64,000 nt of DNA. It comes from Glaciihabitans arcticus. Lineage in GTDB: Bacteria; Actinomycetota; Actinomycetes; Actinomycetales; Microbacteriaceae. Below the pieces are notes generated by a model. The model saw only the letters and a program-made list of their open reading frames with translations. It searched no databases and had not been told where the DNA came from. The stretch lies in NCBI RefSeq assembly GCF_004310685.1, contig NZ_SISG01000001.1, positions 682,001-746,000 on the forward strand, given 5' to 3'. Positions 1 through 7,675 of this stretch are shown here, piece after piece. The translations under genes and the position numbers were made by a program. How positions within the stretch are numbered: position 1 is the stretch's first letter; every line of letters starts with the position of its first letter.

Positions 1-61
1 TCGGTTCCCGGATCAGCGACAGCCTATGGGCAGCAACCCACGATTTCCAAGGAGCACGAAA

Positions 62-1204
62 ATGGCATCAGCAGCAGACCGCGAAAAGGCCCTCGACACC
101 GCCCTCGCCCAGATCGACCGCCAGTTCGGCAAAGGTTCGGTCATGCGCCTCGGCAGCGACGAACGAGCGCCCGTAGCCGTCATCCCGACAGGCTCCATTG
201 CGCTGGATGTCGCGCTCGGCATTGGCGGACTCCCGCGCGGCCGCATCGTCGAGATCTACGGCCCTGAGTCGTCGGGTAAGACAACCCTGACCCTGCACGC
301 GATCGCCAACGCCCAGCGCAATGGTGGAATCGCAGCCTTCATCGACGCGGAGCACGCCCTCGACCCCGAGTACGCGCAGAAGCTCGGCGTCGACATCGAC
401 TCGCTCCTCGTCTCGCAGCCTGACACGGGTGAGCAGGCGCTCGAGATCGCCGACATGCTCGTGCGTTCGGGATCCATCGACCTCATCGTCATCGACTCCG
501 TCGCAGCACTCGTGCCCCGCGCCGAGATCGAGGGCGAGATGGGTGACACCCACGTTGGTCTCCAGGCGCGCCTCATGTCGCAGGCGCTGCGCAAGCTCAC
601 CGGTGGCCTCAGCCAGACCAACACCACGATGATCTTCATCAACCAGCTGCGCGAGAAGATCGGTGTCTTCTTCGGAAGCCCCGAGACCACCGCGGGTGGA
701 AAGGCGCTCAAGTTCTATGCGTCGGTCCGCCTCGACATCCGTCGCATCGAGACGCTGAAGGACGGCACCGAGGCAGTCGGTAACCGCACCCGCGTCAAGG
801 TCGTCAAGAACAAGATGGCGCCGCCCTTCAAGCAGGCCGAGTTCGACATCCTCTACGGTGTCGGAATCTCCCGCGAAGGCAGCCTGATCGACTTCGGTGT
901 CGAGCACGAGATCGTGCGTAAGTCCGGCGCCTGGTACACCTACGACGGTGACCAGCTCGGACAGGGCAAGGAGAACTCGCGCAACTTCCTGCTCGCGAAC
1001 CCCGAGATCGCCCTCGAGATCGAGCAGAAGATCATGCGCAAGCTCGGTGTCGGTGCAGAGGCGAAGGAACAGAACGCCAAGATCGCCGCCGACGCCGCCA
1101 AAGCAGAGATCGCTGCGGAGGCCGCGGCCAAGAAGGCAGCAAAGGCGCCCGCGTCCAAGGCTCCCGCTGACCTGCCGGTTCTCCAGACCGCAGTAGGCGA
1201 GTAG
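62..1204 (+). CDS. recA: Recombinase RecA
   Basis: RecA coats single-stranded DNA, drives homologous strand exchange and triggers LexA self-cleavage in the SOS response. The 380-residue product has the expected length. Walker A (GPESSGKT) lies at about residues 67-74, and the conserved core continues to the Ala/Lys-rich C-terminal tail. An in-frame start exists at 26, but ATG at 62 is preferred because AAGGAG (49-54) sits 7 nt upstream and the protein then begins like other actinobacterial RecA ([10 protein letters not shown]). recX follows after only 3 nt, so the two are co-transcribed. Any LexA box would lie left of the window and cannot be judged. Confidence 0.98.
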   Translation: MASAADREKALDTALAQIDRQFGKGSVMRLGSDERAPVAVIPTGSIALDVALGIGGLPRGRIVEIYGPESSGKTTLTLHAIANAQRNGGIAAFIDAEHALDPEYAQKLGVDIDSLLVSQPDTGEQALEIADMLVRSGSIDLIVIDSVAALVPRAEIEGEMGDTHVGLQARLMSQALRKLTGGLSQTNTTMIFINQLREKIGVFFGSPETTAGGKALKFYASVRLDIRRIETLKDGTEAVGNRTRVKVVKNKMAPPFKQAEFDILYGVGISREGSLIDFGVEHEIVRKSGAWYTYDGDQLGQGKENSRNFLLANPEIALEIEQKIMRKLGVGAEAKEQNAKIAADAAKAEIAAEAAAKKAAKAPASKAPADLPVLQTAVGE

Positions 1205-1207
1205 TCC

Positions 1208-2086
1208 GTGACCTCCGACGGGCTGGCCAAAGTCAGCTACCTCTTCGGCCCACCCCCCGGTGCCGAAGAAGAGCAGGCCGAGGCCAGCCCGGCGGAGGCA
1301 TCCTCCTCCGGCAACGATGGTTGGTTTGAAGAGACCGCCGAAGAGCCGGAACCCCTGCCTCCGGTCGCAACCAGCGCTCGCGAGCGCGCCTGGATCCGCA
1401 CCGAGGCTACGCCCGAGCGCACTGCGCCCCGCTCGTCCGGCCCCGTCTTCACCGAAGAGCCGGTACCTGCAGCCCCGGCCCGCACCGACCTGAGCAAGCT
1501 GCCCAACTTCATCCAGAACCCGGCAGCGCCCACGAGGGTCGCGCGCGATGTCCCTGAAGACGACTTCGCCGAGCCGGAGCAGCCGACCAAGGCCGAACTC
1601 AAGACCGAGCGTCGCGCCAGCAACGTCAGCCTCAACGCACTCGCCCGCAAGGGCATGTCGATGAAGGAGATGCAGAAGCTGCTCGAGCGCCGCGAGATGG
1701 AGCCCGAGGTCATCGAGTCCGAGATCGCTCGCCTCGAAGGAGTCGGTCTGCTCGACGACGCAGCCCTCGCCGAGAACCTGGTCCGCACGCTGCAGGACCG
1801 CAAGGGCCTCGGCAAGTCGGCGATCATGGCCGAGCTCCGCCGCCGCCAGGTCGGTGACGAGGCCATAACCGCGTCCCTCGAAGACTTCGACGTCGACGAT
1901 GAGCTGGAGCGTGCCATCGAGGTCGCCACGAAGCGCGCCGGCCAGCTCCGCTCCTACGACGACGAAACCGCCAAGCGTCGCCTCAGCGCCTACCTCCAGC
2001 GTCGCGGCTACGGCGGCTCCGTCCTCTCCGCAGCGATGAAGGCCGCCTTCGAGCCGGGCTCCGGCCGCGGCCCCCGCTTCAGCTAG
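1208..2086 (+). CDS. recX: Regulatory protein RecX
   Basis: RecX binds RecA filaments and restrains their activity. The gene starts with GTG 3 nt after recA, the usual arrangement in actinobacteria. The conserved RecX helical repeats occupy about residues 130-285 (from LNALARKGMS through DRKGLGKSAI and RRQVGDEAI to the end). The first ~125 residues are an extension rich in Glu, Pro, Ala and Ser with no recognisable fold. At 292 residues the product is nearly twice the length of short RecX proteins. Assignment is secure from position and C-terminal sequence; the role of the extension is unknown. Confidence 0.93.
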   Translation: MTSDGLAKVSYLFGPPPGAEEEQAEASPAEASSSGNDGWFEETAEEPEPLPPVATSARERAWIRTEATPERTAPRSSGPVFTEEPVPAAPARTDLSKLPNFIQNPAAPTRVARDVPEDDFAEPEQPTKAELKTERRASNVSLNALARKGMSMKEMQKLLERREMEPEVIESEIARLEGVGLLDDAALAENLVRTLQDRKGLGKSAIMAELRRRQVGDEAITASLEDFDVDDELERAIEVATKRAGQLRSYDDETAKRRLSAYLQRRGYGGSVLSAAMKAAFEPGSGRGPRFS

Positions 2087-2139
2087 ACCCGCCCCGCCGC
2101 GAGGCCACTCGGGCAACTGCACCGTAAACTTGACCCACC

Positions 2140-3708
2140 ATGACCCTGCTCGAAGCACCCGCCCTGCCCGGCGCAACGGAGAAGCCCCGCACCTACGAGG
2201 TGCGCACCTTCGGCTGCCAGATGAACGTCCACGACTCCGAGCGTCTCAGCGGCTCCCTTGAGGCGGCCGGCTATACCCGGGCAGACGGGCAAGAGGCTGA
2301 CATCGTCGTCATCAACACCTGCGCCGTGCGCGAGAACGCCGACAACAAGCTCTACGGAACCCTCGGCATGCTCGCCGACATCAAGCGCCACCACGAGGGC
2401 ATGCAGATCGCGGTCGGCGGATGCCTCGCCCAGAAGGACAAGAACGTCATCCTCGAGAAGGCACCCTGGGTCGACGTCGTCTTCGGCACTCACAACATGG
2501 GCGCCCTGCCCACCCTGCTCGAGCGAGCGCGCCACAACGGTGAGGCTCAGCTCGAGATCCTCGAGTCGCTCGACATCTTCCCCTCCACCCTGCCCACGCG
2601 TCGCGAGTCCACCTACAGCGGCTGGGTCTCCATCTCCGTCGGCTGCAACAACACCTGCACCTTCTGCATCGTGCCCGCCCTCCGCGGCAAGGAGAAGGAC
2701 CGCCGCCCCGGCGAGGTGCTCGCCGAGATCCAAGCGCTGGTGGATGACGGTGCCATCGAAGTCACGCTCCTCGGACAGAACGTCAACTCCTACGGCGTCG
2801 AGTTCGGCGACCGTCAGGCGTTCAGCAAGCTCCTCCGCGCCGCCGGCCAGATCGAGGGACTCGAGCGAATTCGCTTCACCAGCCCGCACCCCGCCGCCTT
2901 CACCGACGACGTCATCGACGCCATGGCACAGACGCCGAACGTGATGCCGCAGCTGCACATGCCGCTGCAGTCCGGATCCGACGCCATCCTCAAGGCGATG
3001 AAGCGCAGCTACCGCTCGACCAAGTTCCTCGGCATCCTTGACCGGGTGCGCGCGCAGATCCCGCACGCCGCCATCTCCACCGACATCATCGTCGGCTTCC
3101 CGGGCGAGACCGAGGAGGACTTCCAGGAGACCCTGCGCGTTGTGGAGGAGTCGAGGTTTGCCTCCGCATTCACCTTCCAGTACTCCATCCGCCCGGGCAC
3201 GCCCGCCGCGACCATGGACAACCAGATCCCCAAGGCGGTTGTGCAGGAGAGGTACGAGCGCCTCACCGCCCTGCAGGACCACATCTCCCGCGAGGAAAAC
3301 CAGAAGCAGGTCGGCCGCACCGTCGAGGTCCTGGTGTCCGCGACCGAGGGCCGCAAGGCCGCCGAGCGCAACCGCATGTCCGGCCGCGCCGAAGACTCCC
3401 GCCTCGTCCACTTCGACGTGCCTGCAGGCAGCGAGACCCCGCGCCCGGGCGACATCGTGAGCGTCACCATTACCGAGGCGGCGAGCTTCCATCTGGTGGC
3501 GGATGCCGCACCTGGCCAGCAGCTCACCATCCGCCGCACGCGCTCCGGTGACGCCTGGGATCGCGCGGAGGCCGAGTCCTGCGCCGTGCCCGCCCCGAGC
3601 GCCGACGGCAAGAAAACGGTAAGCCTTGGCTTGCCGAGCCTGCGCGTCGGACCGCCCGCGACCGTGAGCACGATCCCGATCTACGACGTCACCGACGGCC
3701 AGCGCTGA
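2140..3708 (+). CDS. miaB: tRNA-2-methylthio-N6-dimethylallyladenosine synthase MiaB
   Basis: Radical-SAM methylthiotransferase that converts i6A37 to ms2i6A37 in tRNAs reading UNN codons. The N-terminal domain carries the three auxiliary cluster cysteines (C26 in GCQMN, C61 in NTCAVREN, C95 in GGCLAQ). The radical-SAM motif CNNTCTFC supplies C169, C173 and C176. A C-terminal TRAM domain covers about residues 380-450, followed by a ~70-residue tail seen in actinobacterial versions. It is followed 2 nt later by miaA, which makes its substrate, so the two steps of one pathway are translated together. Confidence 0.97.
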   Translation: MTLLEAPALPGATEKPRTYEVRTFGCQMNVHDSERLSGSLEAAGYTRADGQEADIVVINTCAVRENADNKLYGTLGMLADIKRHHEGMQIAVGGCLAQKDKNVILEKAPWVDVVFGTHNMGALPTLLERARHNGEAQLEILESLDIFPSTLPTRRESTYSGWVSISVGCNNTCTFCIVPALRGKEKDRRPGEVLAEIQALVDDGAIEVTLLGQNVNSYGVEFGDRQAFSKLLRAAGQIEGLERIRFTSPHPAAFTDDVIDAMAQTPNVMPQLHMPLQSGSDAILKAMKRSYRSTKFLGILDRVRAQIPHAAISTDIIVGFPGETEEDFQETLRVVEESRFASAFTFQYSIRPGTPAATMDNQIPKAVVQERYERLTALQDHISREENQKQVGRTVEVLVSATEGRKAAERNRMSGRAEDSRLVHFDVPAGSETPRPGDIVSVTITEAASFHLVADAAPGQQLTIRRTRSGDAWDRAEAESCAVPAPSADGKKTVSLGLPSLRVGPPATVSTIPIYDVTDGQR

Positions 3709-3710
3709 CC

Positions 3711-4619
3711 GTGCTCGTCACCATCGTCGGCGCAACCGGCACCGGCAAGTCGGGGCTGTCGCTCGACTTAGCCGAGGCGTTAGCGAAAAGCGGCAAATCC
3801 GCCGAGATCATCAACGCCGACGCGATGCAGCTCTACCGCGGGATGGACATCGGCACAGCGAAGTTATCCGAGGGGGAGCGCCGTGGCATCCCGCACCACA
3901 TGCTGGATGTGCTGGATCCCAGCGAGGAGGCGAGCGTCGCCGCGTTCCAGGTGGACGCGCTTGCGGCCATCGCGGGTGTGGAGGAGCGTGGCGCCATCCC
4001 GATTCTGGTGGGCGGTTCGGGCCTGTATGTGTCGAGTGTGATCTACGACTTCCAGTTTCCGGGAACGGATGCCGCGATTCGCGCGCGGCTCGAGGACGAG
4101 CTCATCGCGACCGGGCCGGGGATGCTCTACCAGCAGCTGCTGCAGAAGGACCCGGCGGCGGCGGAGGCGATCGGCCCGAGTAACGGGCGGCGGCTGGTGC
4201 GCGCGCTCGAGGTGATCGAGATGACGGGGGAGCCGTTCGGGTCGGGGCTGCCCGACGAGAACGCGTACTGGCGCGACACCGTTGTGTTCGGGCTGGCCGC
4301 GCCGCGCGAGGAGCTCGTGCCGCGGCTGAACGAGCGGGTCGTGCAGATGTGGCGCGATGGGCTGCTCGGAGAGGCCGAGCGATTACAGCAGCAGATCATC
4401 GGCGTTACCGCAGCCCGCGCGATCGGCTATGCGCAGGCATTCGCCCAACTCAGAGGCGAGTTACCCCAAGAAGACGCCATCGAGCAGACCGCCGCCCTCA
4501 CGAGGCGCTACGCGCGGCGGCAGGTCGGCTGGTTCCGCCGCTACCCGGGCACGACCTGGCTCGACGCCGGCGACCCGCGAAACGTCGAGTCGGCGGTGGC
4601 CGCTATCGTGGCCGCATGA
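3711..4619 (+). CDS. miaA: tRNA dimethylallyltransferase MiaA
   Basis: Transfers a dimethylallyl group from DMAPP to N6 of A37 in tRNA, the step before MiaB. The P-loop GATGTGKS is at residues 7-14, followed by the [15 protein letters not shown] substrate segment and the C-terminal region ending in the [13 protein letters not shown] stretch. Length (302) is normal. The start is GTG at 3711, chosen because the protein then begins directly with the P-loop strand. Its stop overlaps the next gene by 4 nt (ATGA). dapF usually follows closely in relatives; here about 1.35 kb intervenes. Confidence 0.97.
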   Translation: MLVTIVGATGTGKSGLSLDLAEALAKSGKSAEIINADAMQLYRGMDIGTAKLSEGERRGIPHHMLDVLDPSEEASVAAFQVDALAAIAGVEERGAIPILVGGSGLYVSSVIYDFQFPGTDAAIRARLEDELIATGPGMLYQQLLQKDPAAAEAIGPSNGRRLVRALEVIEMTGEPFGSGLPDENAYWRDTVVFGLAAPREELVPRLNERVVQMWRDGLLGEAERLQQQIIGVTAARAIGYAQAFAQLRGELPQEDAIEQTAALTRRYARRQVGWFRRYPGTTWLDAGDPRNVESAVAAIVAA

Positions 4620-4918
4620 CTTTTGCGAACGTGGGCACGCTTGGCGCCGTCCCGGGCGGGCGCGACGAGCTGGTGACTCATCTGACCCAGCGCAGCGACG
4701 CGCTGGCAAGCATCGGCTGCCTCGCCTACGAGGTGGGCGTGAACGACGAGGAGCCGAACACGGTGTTCGTCGTCGAGCTGTGGGAGAGCGCGGAGGCACA
4801 CCGGGCGTCGCTGCAGCTGCCGGAGGTGCAGGCGTTGATCCACGCGGCGCGTCCGCTGCTGTCGGGGGAGTTCGGCGGGTTCCGCTTCGACGTGGTCGGG
4901 TCGCCGCTCCGCGACTGA
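4616..4918 (+). CDS. Putative quinol monooxygenase (ABM domain)
   Basis: A 100-residue protein of the antibiotic biosynthesis monooxygenase (ABM, YgiN-like) fold: a single ferredoxin-like domain with [19 protein letters not shown] and the FVVELWES strand followed by an AHRASLQLP helix. Family members are cofactor-free dimeric monooxygenases acting on quinols or aromatic polyketides; the substrate here is unknown. The start ATG at 4616 overlaps the miaA stop by 4 nt, indicating translational coupling. The pairing with miaA probably reflects chromosomal packing and not shared function. Confidence 0.8.
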   Translation: MTFANVGTLGAVPGGRDELVTHLTQRSDALASIGCLAYEVGVNDEEPNTVFVVELWESAEAHRASLQLPEVQALIHAARPLLSGEFGGFRFDVVGSPLRD

Positions 4919-5247
4919 CCTTCGGGATTAGGTTTTCGAGATCGCACAGAGTTCCACCCAACGGGCAGATACATCGAACGCGCACCCACGGGCGACTTTA
5001 ACGATGCGAACAACCGCGAAAATCTAGACCAGGGACTTCTGAATCGCGAGCAGCGAGCCCAGAGAAGCAGTTCAATCGGTGACATTGCCATCCACGAAAG
5101 CAGTTTGCTGTTCGTTCAGGTGATCTCGTCGCTGCCTAGCCAAATCGCGAGCTCACTGAAGGTGTCGGACGGCTAGAAGATAGTCTGGCCAGACTCTGAC
5201 CATTACGAGGGGCAGACAAGCGCACTGGTACTCGGTACCTTTCTGGA
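4919..5247. other. Gene-free stretch before the two-TM module
   Basis: No open reading frame with coding character is seen here on either strand. Composition is visibly less GC-rich than miaA and dapF. The only clear structure is the 14-bp palindrome at 5182-5195. This begins a ~1 kb segment that separates the miaA unit from dapF, which are neighbours in related genomes. Confidence 0.6.
5182..5195. promoter_or_regulatory. Perfect 14-bp palindrome, possible operator
   Basis: AGTCTGGCCAGACT is a perfect inverted repeat with no spacer, 52 nt before the start of the two-TM gene at 5248. Position and symmetry fit a dimeric repressor site in the promoter, but no regulator gene is adjacent, so this is inference. 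Confidence 0.4.
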
Positions 5248-5742
5248 ATGTTCGGGAAGAAGGTTGTGACGCCAACGGATCGCCGCTATGAGTCCGCGCG
5301 TCTCTACATCGACGAAGTTTCAAAGCATCTTGCCCTCATTTCGGCTCGCCGAGAATCAATGAACAATCGCGCCGGACTTCTAGTCGCATCAGCCTCCGTG
5401 TCCGCTGGATTCGCGACCGTCGATTCCCCGTCCGGCTGGGAGGTGACCGCCCTCGTGCTCACGACGATCGCGGCGATCCTCGGAATCGTCGCTCTTTGGC
5501 CGACCAAAACGGATGTTGTAAGTATCGAACTTGTGCGCGACACAGTCTTGCCGAACGCCAATGCCGCATCACTAACTGAACTGGGCGACACATGGTTTGT
5601 TATGGTGCCGGATGCTGCTCGACGGTTGAAGATTCGCGCCTACGTCGTTGCTTCCGGATTTGTTCTGCTCGGGCTATCGCTCGTGAGTGGCGTGAGCAAC
5701 GCGCTTCAGGTCCAAATAACAATAGGAGGATGTAATGGCTGA
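5248..5742 (+). CDS. Two-TM membrane protein of unknown function
   Basis: A 164-residue protein not assigned to a named family. A ~45-residue helical cytoplasmic head (RRYESARLYIDEVSKHLALI) ends in an Arg-Arg-x5-Asn-Arg-Ala segment entering TM1. A hydrophobic stretch at about 50-90 ends at ALWPTK, and a second TM hairpin lies at about 128-155. A helical head plus short TM hairpin recalls small membrane effectors of the SLATT/2TM kind found beside defence genes, but this is shape similarity only. It overlaps the 48-residue gene at 5735 by 8 nt. Codon use is less GC-biased than its neighbours, suggesting acquisition. Confidence 0.7.
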   Translation: MFGKKVVTPTDRRYESARLYIDEVSKHLALISARRESMNNRAGLLVASASVSAGFATVDSPSGWEVTALVLTTIAAILGIVALWPTKTDVVSIELVRDTVLPNANAASLTELGDTWFVMVPDAARRLKIRAYVVASGFVLLGLSLVSGVSNALQVQITIGGCNG

Positions 5743-5881
5743 TAGTGAAACGGAAAAGCCCGATCCGGAGAAGGCCCCGCCGGTCAGGCCGATCAGGGGA
5801 GGCAACGTCGCTTACTTCACGCCTCTCCACGAGTCGGCGAATGTAATCAAGCTGGTGCGGCAGAGCGACGAAGACGACTAG
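5735..5881 (+). CDS. 48-residue acidic small protein
   Basis: A small gene starting ATG at 5735 inside the tail of the two-TM gene, behind a near-consensus ribosome binding site AGGAGG (5724-5729). The product begins MADSETEKPDPEKAPPVRPI, continues with a short hydrophobic/aromatic patch (NVAYFTPLHESANVIKLV) and ends in Asp/Glu residues. It has no TM segment, signal peptide or recognised domain. The strong ribosome site and the 8-nt overlap argue that it is translated, perhaps as partner or antidote of the membrane protein. That role is inference. Confidence 0.6.
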   Translation: MADSETEKPDPEKAPPVRPIRGGNVAYFTPLHESANVIKLVRQSDEDD

Positions 5882-5969
5882 TCGGACGCCAGGAGTGCTC
5901 GCTGTACCTATGGCTTTTCGCGTCGAAAACCTGAACCGGACCAGCGCCTCCGATGGTTAGGCTGGTCTC

Positions 5970-6848
5970 GTGAGCACCACCATCCACTTCACCAAAGGCC
6001 ACGGCACCGGCAACGACTTCGTGCTGTTCAGCGACCCGGACGGCGAGATCGACCTGAGCGCCGCGCAGCTGGCCGCGATCGCCGACCGCCACTTCGGTGT
6101 CGGTGCGGATGGCGTGCTGCGCGCGGTGCGCTCCAAGAACCTGGCCGACGGTGCGGCGGCTCTCGCCGAGGACGCCGACGCCGAGTGGTTCATGGATTAC
6201 CACAACTCCGACGGCACGGTCTCGGAGATGTGCGGCAACGGCATCCGCGTCTTCACCCGCTACCTGATCGACAAGGGCCTCGCGACGCTCGAGCCGGGGG
6301 AGACCCTGCCGATCGGCACCCGCAGTGGTGTTCGGGATGTGCAGCGCAATCTCTCCGGCTACCAGGTCGACCTAGGCCGATGGCGCCTCGACGGCGGCGA
6401 GCCGCTGGTGCGCGCCCGCAACCTGGACGTGCAGCGCCCTGGCCTCGGCATCAACGTCGGCAACCCGCACGTTGTGGTGGCGCTGGCCAGCGACGAGGAG
6501 CTCGACGGTGTCGACCTCGGCTACATCCCGATTCTTGAGCCGGTTCCGGATGACGGTGCCAACGTCGAGTTCGTCGTCCCCGCCGACCCCCTCGTGGTGG
6601 ACGGCGTCGGGCACATTCGCATGAGGGTGCACGAGCGCGGCTCTGGCGAAACTCTGAGCTGCGGAACGGGTGCTGCGGCTGCGGCCCTGGCGGTCCGTCA
6701 CTGGGCAGGCGCCGGCGCCCCCAACCAGTGGAAGGTGCAGGTTCCGGGAGGAACGGTCGGCGTGCGAATGTTCCCCACGGAGGACGGCGAGCACGTCTCG
6801 CTTTCCGGCCCGGCCGAGCTCGTATACAGCGGTTCGCTGACCCTTTAG
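5970..6848 (+). CDS. dapF: Diaminopimelate epimerase
   Basis: Interconverts LL- and meso-diaminopimelate, the last-but-one step to lysine and the source of the peptidoglycan cross-linking residue. Both catalytic cysteines are visible: C88 in MCGNGIRVF and C231 in SCGTGAAAA. The DapF signature HGTGNDFV lies at residues 11-18. Length (292) is typical. GTG at 5970 is used as start, the only reasonable start before the conserved [10 protein letters not shown]. The gene is flanked by inserted DNA on both sides, whereas miaA and hflX are near neighbours in related genomes. Confidence 0.97.
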   Translation: MSTTIHFTKGHGTGNDFVLFSDPDGEIDLSAAQLAAIADRHFGVGADGVLRAVRSKNLADGAAALAEDADAEWFMDYHNSDGTVSEMCGNGIRVFTRYLIDKGLATLEPGETLPIGTRSGVRDVQRNLSGYQVDLGRWRLDGGEPLVRARNLDVQRPGLGINVGNPHVVVALASDEELDGVDLGYIPILEPVPDDGANVEFVVPADPLVVDGVGHIRMRVHERGSGETLSCGTGAAAAALAVRHWAGAGAPNQWKVQVPGGTVGVRMFPTEDGEHVSLSGPAELVYSGSLTL

Positions 6849-6849
6849 C

Positions 6850-6940
6850 GGTGGTCGAGCGAAGCCGAGACCAGGCCGAGCGAAGCCGAGGCACTCGACT
6901 CCGCTGATTGAGTAGGCCGCCCGCGGCCGTATCGAAATCT
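6850..6940. repeat. Composite dispersed repeat, copy 1
   Basis: Two blocks follow the dapF stop. Block A (6850-6891) carries GGTCGAGCGAAGCCGAG and a close second copy of the AGCGAAGCCGAG core. Block B (6905-6940) begins TGATTGAGTAGGCCGCCCGC and ends GTATCGAAATCT. Both blocks recur, in the same or opposite orientation, at 25931-26023 and 26286-26412. Block order and partial palindromy suggest a short repetitive extragenic element, not a gene. Confidence 0.8.
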
Positions 6941-7200
6941 ACGACCGGCACGCCAATTGATAGATGCGGTCATCGTCTGAACAGATTCTGCCGTCTTCGC
7001 CCTAAATAGCTGACTACGGCGCTCAGTTGAGACCGTGCGTCAATGTATTGGCGCACTCGCGCGAAGATGTTTCAATTCCGTAACGCGACGGTGCGTCGCG
7101 GCCATATCGACGAGAGTGGTGTCATCTTGAGCTTGGCCTCACATCGTCCGCGCATGCGGGGAAGCATTTAGCGTTCAAGGGCCGGAAATGAGGTGATCAC
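6941..7200. other. Gene-free stretch at left edge of the island
   Basis: No coding frame is supported. The stretch marks the step from GC-rich housekeeping sequence to the more AT-rich island. It ends in the leader of the small gene at 7201, with a plausible ribosome site GAGGTGAT just before its start. No integrase site, tRNA or transposase remnant is seen. Confidence 0.5.
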
Positions 7201-7347
7201 ATGTACGACATTGGAGAAAAGCCCGGCAAGGGTAAGTATCGCGATGCGTTCGGTCACACTGTGACGCTCGACGACAATGATGACGCGCTCCCGCCGTGCG
7301 GCGCCTGCGGCGCCGGCCAGAGCACAAAGTGGACGAAGGTCTACTAA
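7201..7347 (+). CDS. Small zinc-ribbon-like protein missing its first Cys pair
   Basis: A 48-residue product starting MYDIGEKPGKGKYRDAFGH and containing VTLDDNDDALPPCGACG. It resembles short zinc-ribbon proteins of the form GEKPGKGxYxCxxCGxxVTLDDxxDxLPPCPxCG, recalled from family knowledge. The second CxxC (CGAC) is intact. The first is replaced by YRDAFG, so the usual four-Cys zinc site cannot form within one chain. A ribosome site GAGGTGAT precedes ATG. It may be a decayed gene at the island edge, a diverged family member, or a protein binding metal as a dimer. Confidence 0.55.
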   Translation: MYDIGEKPGKGKYRDAFGHTVTLDDNDDALPPCGACGAGQSTKWTKVY

Positions 7348-7417
7348 AAAAGATGGCGGCGTGGACGCGGCCGGGCGTCCTCGTCGCCATCCAAATGCTG
7401 GCAACAGCTGGCGGCGG

Positions 7418-7675
7418 AGACATGCGCGCTGGCTGCGCAAGCAGCTCGCCGCACCGGACGGCTCGGGCGGCAAAGTGCGCTGGTACTCGATCTTCAAGTT
7501 CAAGGGCCTCGAATCGGACGCGATCATCATCACCGACGTGAACCCGGCCGCGGTCGCGTTCGCCGACACGCACGCGCTGAACCTGCCAGACATGATGTAC
7601 GTCGGGATGACCCGCGCCAAATATCACTGTGTGGTGCTGGATTCGGCGGAGGTGTTGGCTAAGCAGCTCGCTTAG
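7418..7675 (+). pseudogene. C-terminal remnant of a UvrD/PcrA-type helicase
   Basis: The readable frame encodes about 85 residues that match only the end of a superfamily 1 helicase: WLRKQL, then KVRWYSIFKFKGLESDAIII (motif V region, with KGLE), then YVGMTRAK (motif VI) and a short tail. The ATP-binding and other motifs are absent. Upstream sequence in this frame is low-complexity Arg-rich translation without helicase character. It is a truncated relic, and its stop overlaps the convergent DUF262 gene by 4 nt. It points to deletion or replacement of an earlier gene set at this locus. Confidence 0.75.

Noticed and set aside
68-2176. A 702-codon open frame on the minus strand across recA and recX
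   Set aside because: It is the antisense shadow of two certain genes; its translation is Gly/Leu/Val/Asp-rich without any domain, a usual artefact of high third-position GC.
4349-4615. The upstream part of the long frame that ends in the ABM monooxygenase
   Set aside because: This part overlaps miaA out of frame and is Arg-rich; the real start is ATG at 4616 overlapping the miaA stop.
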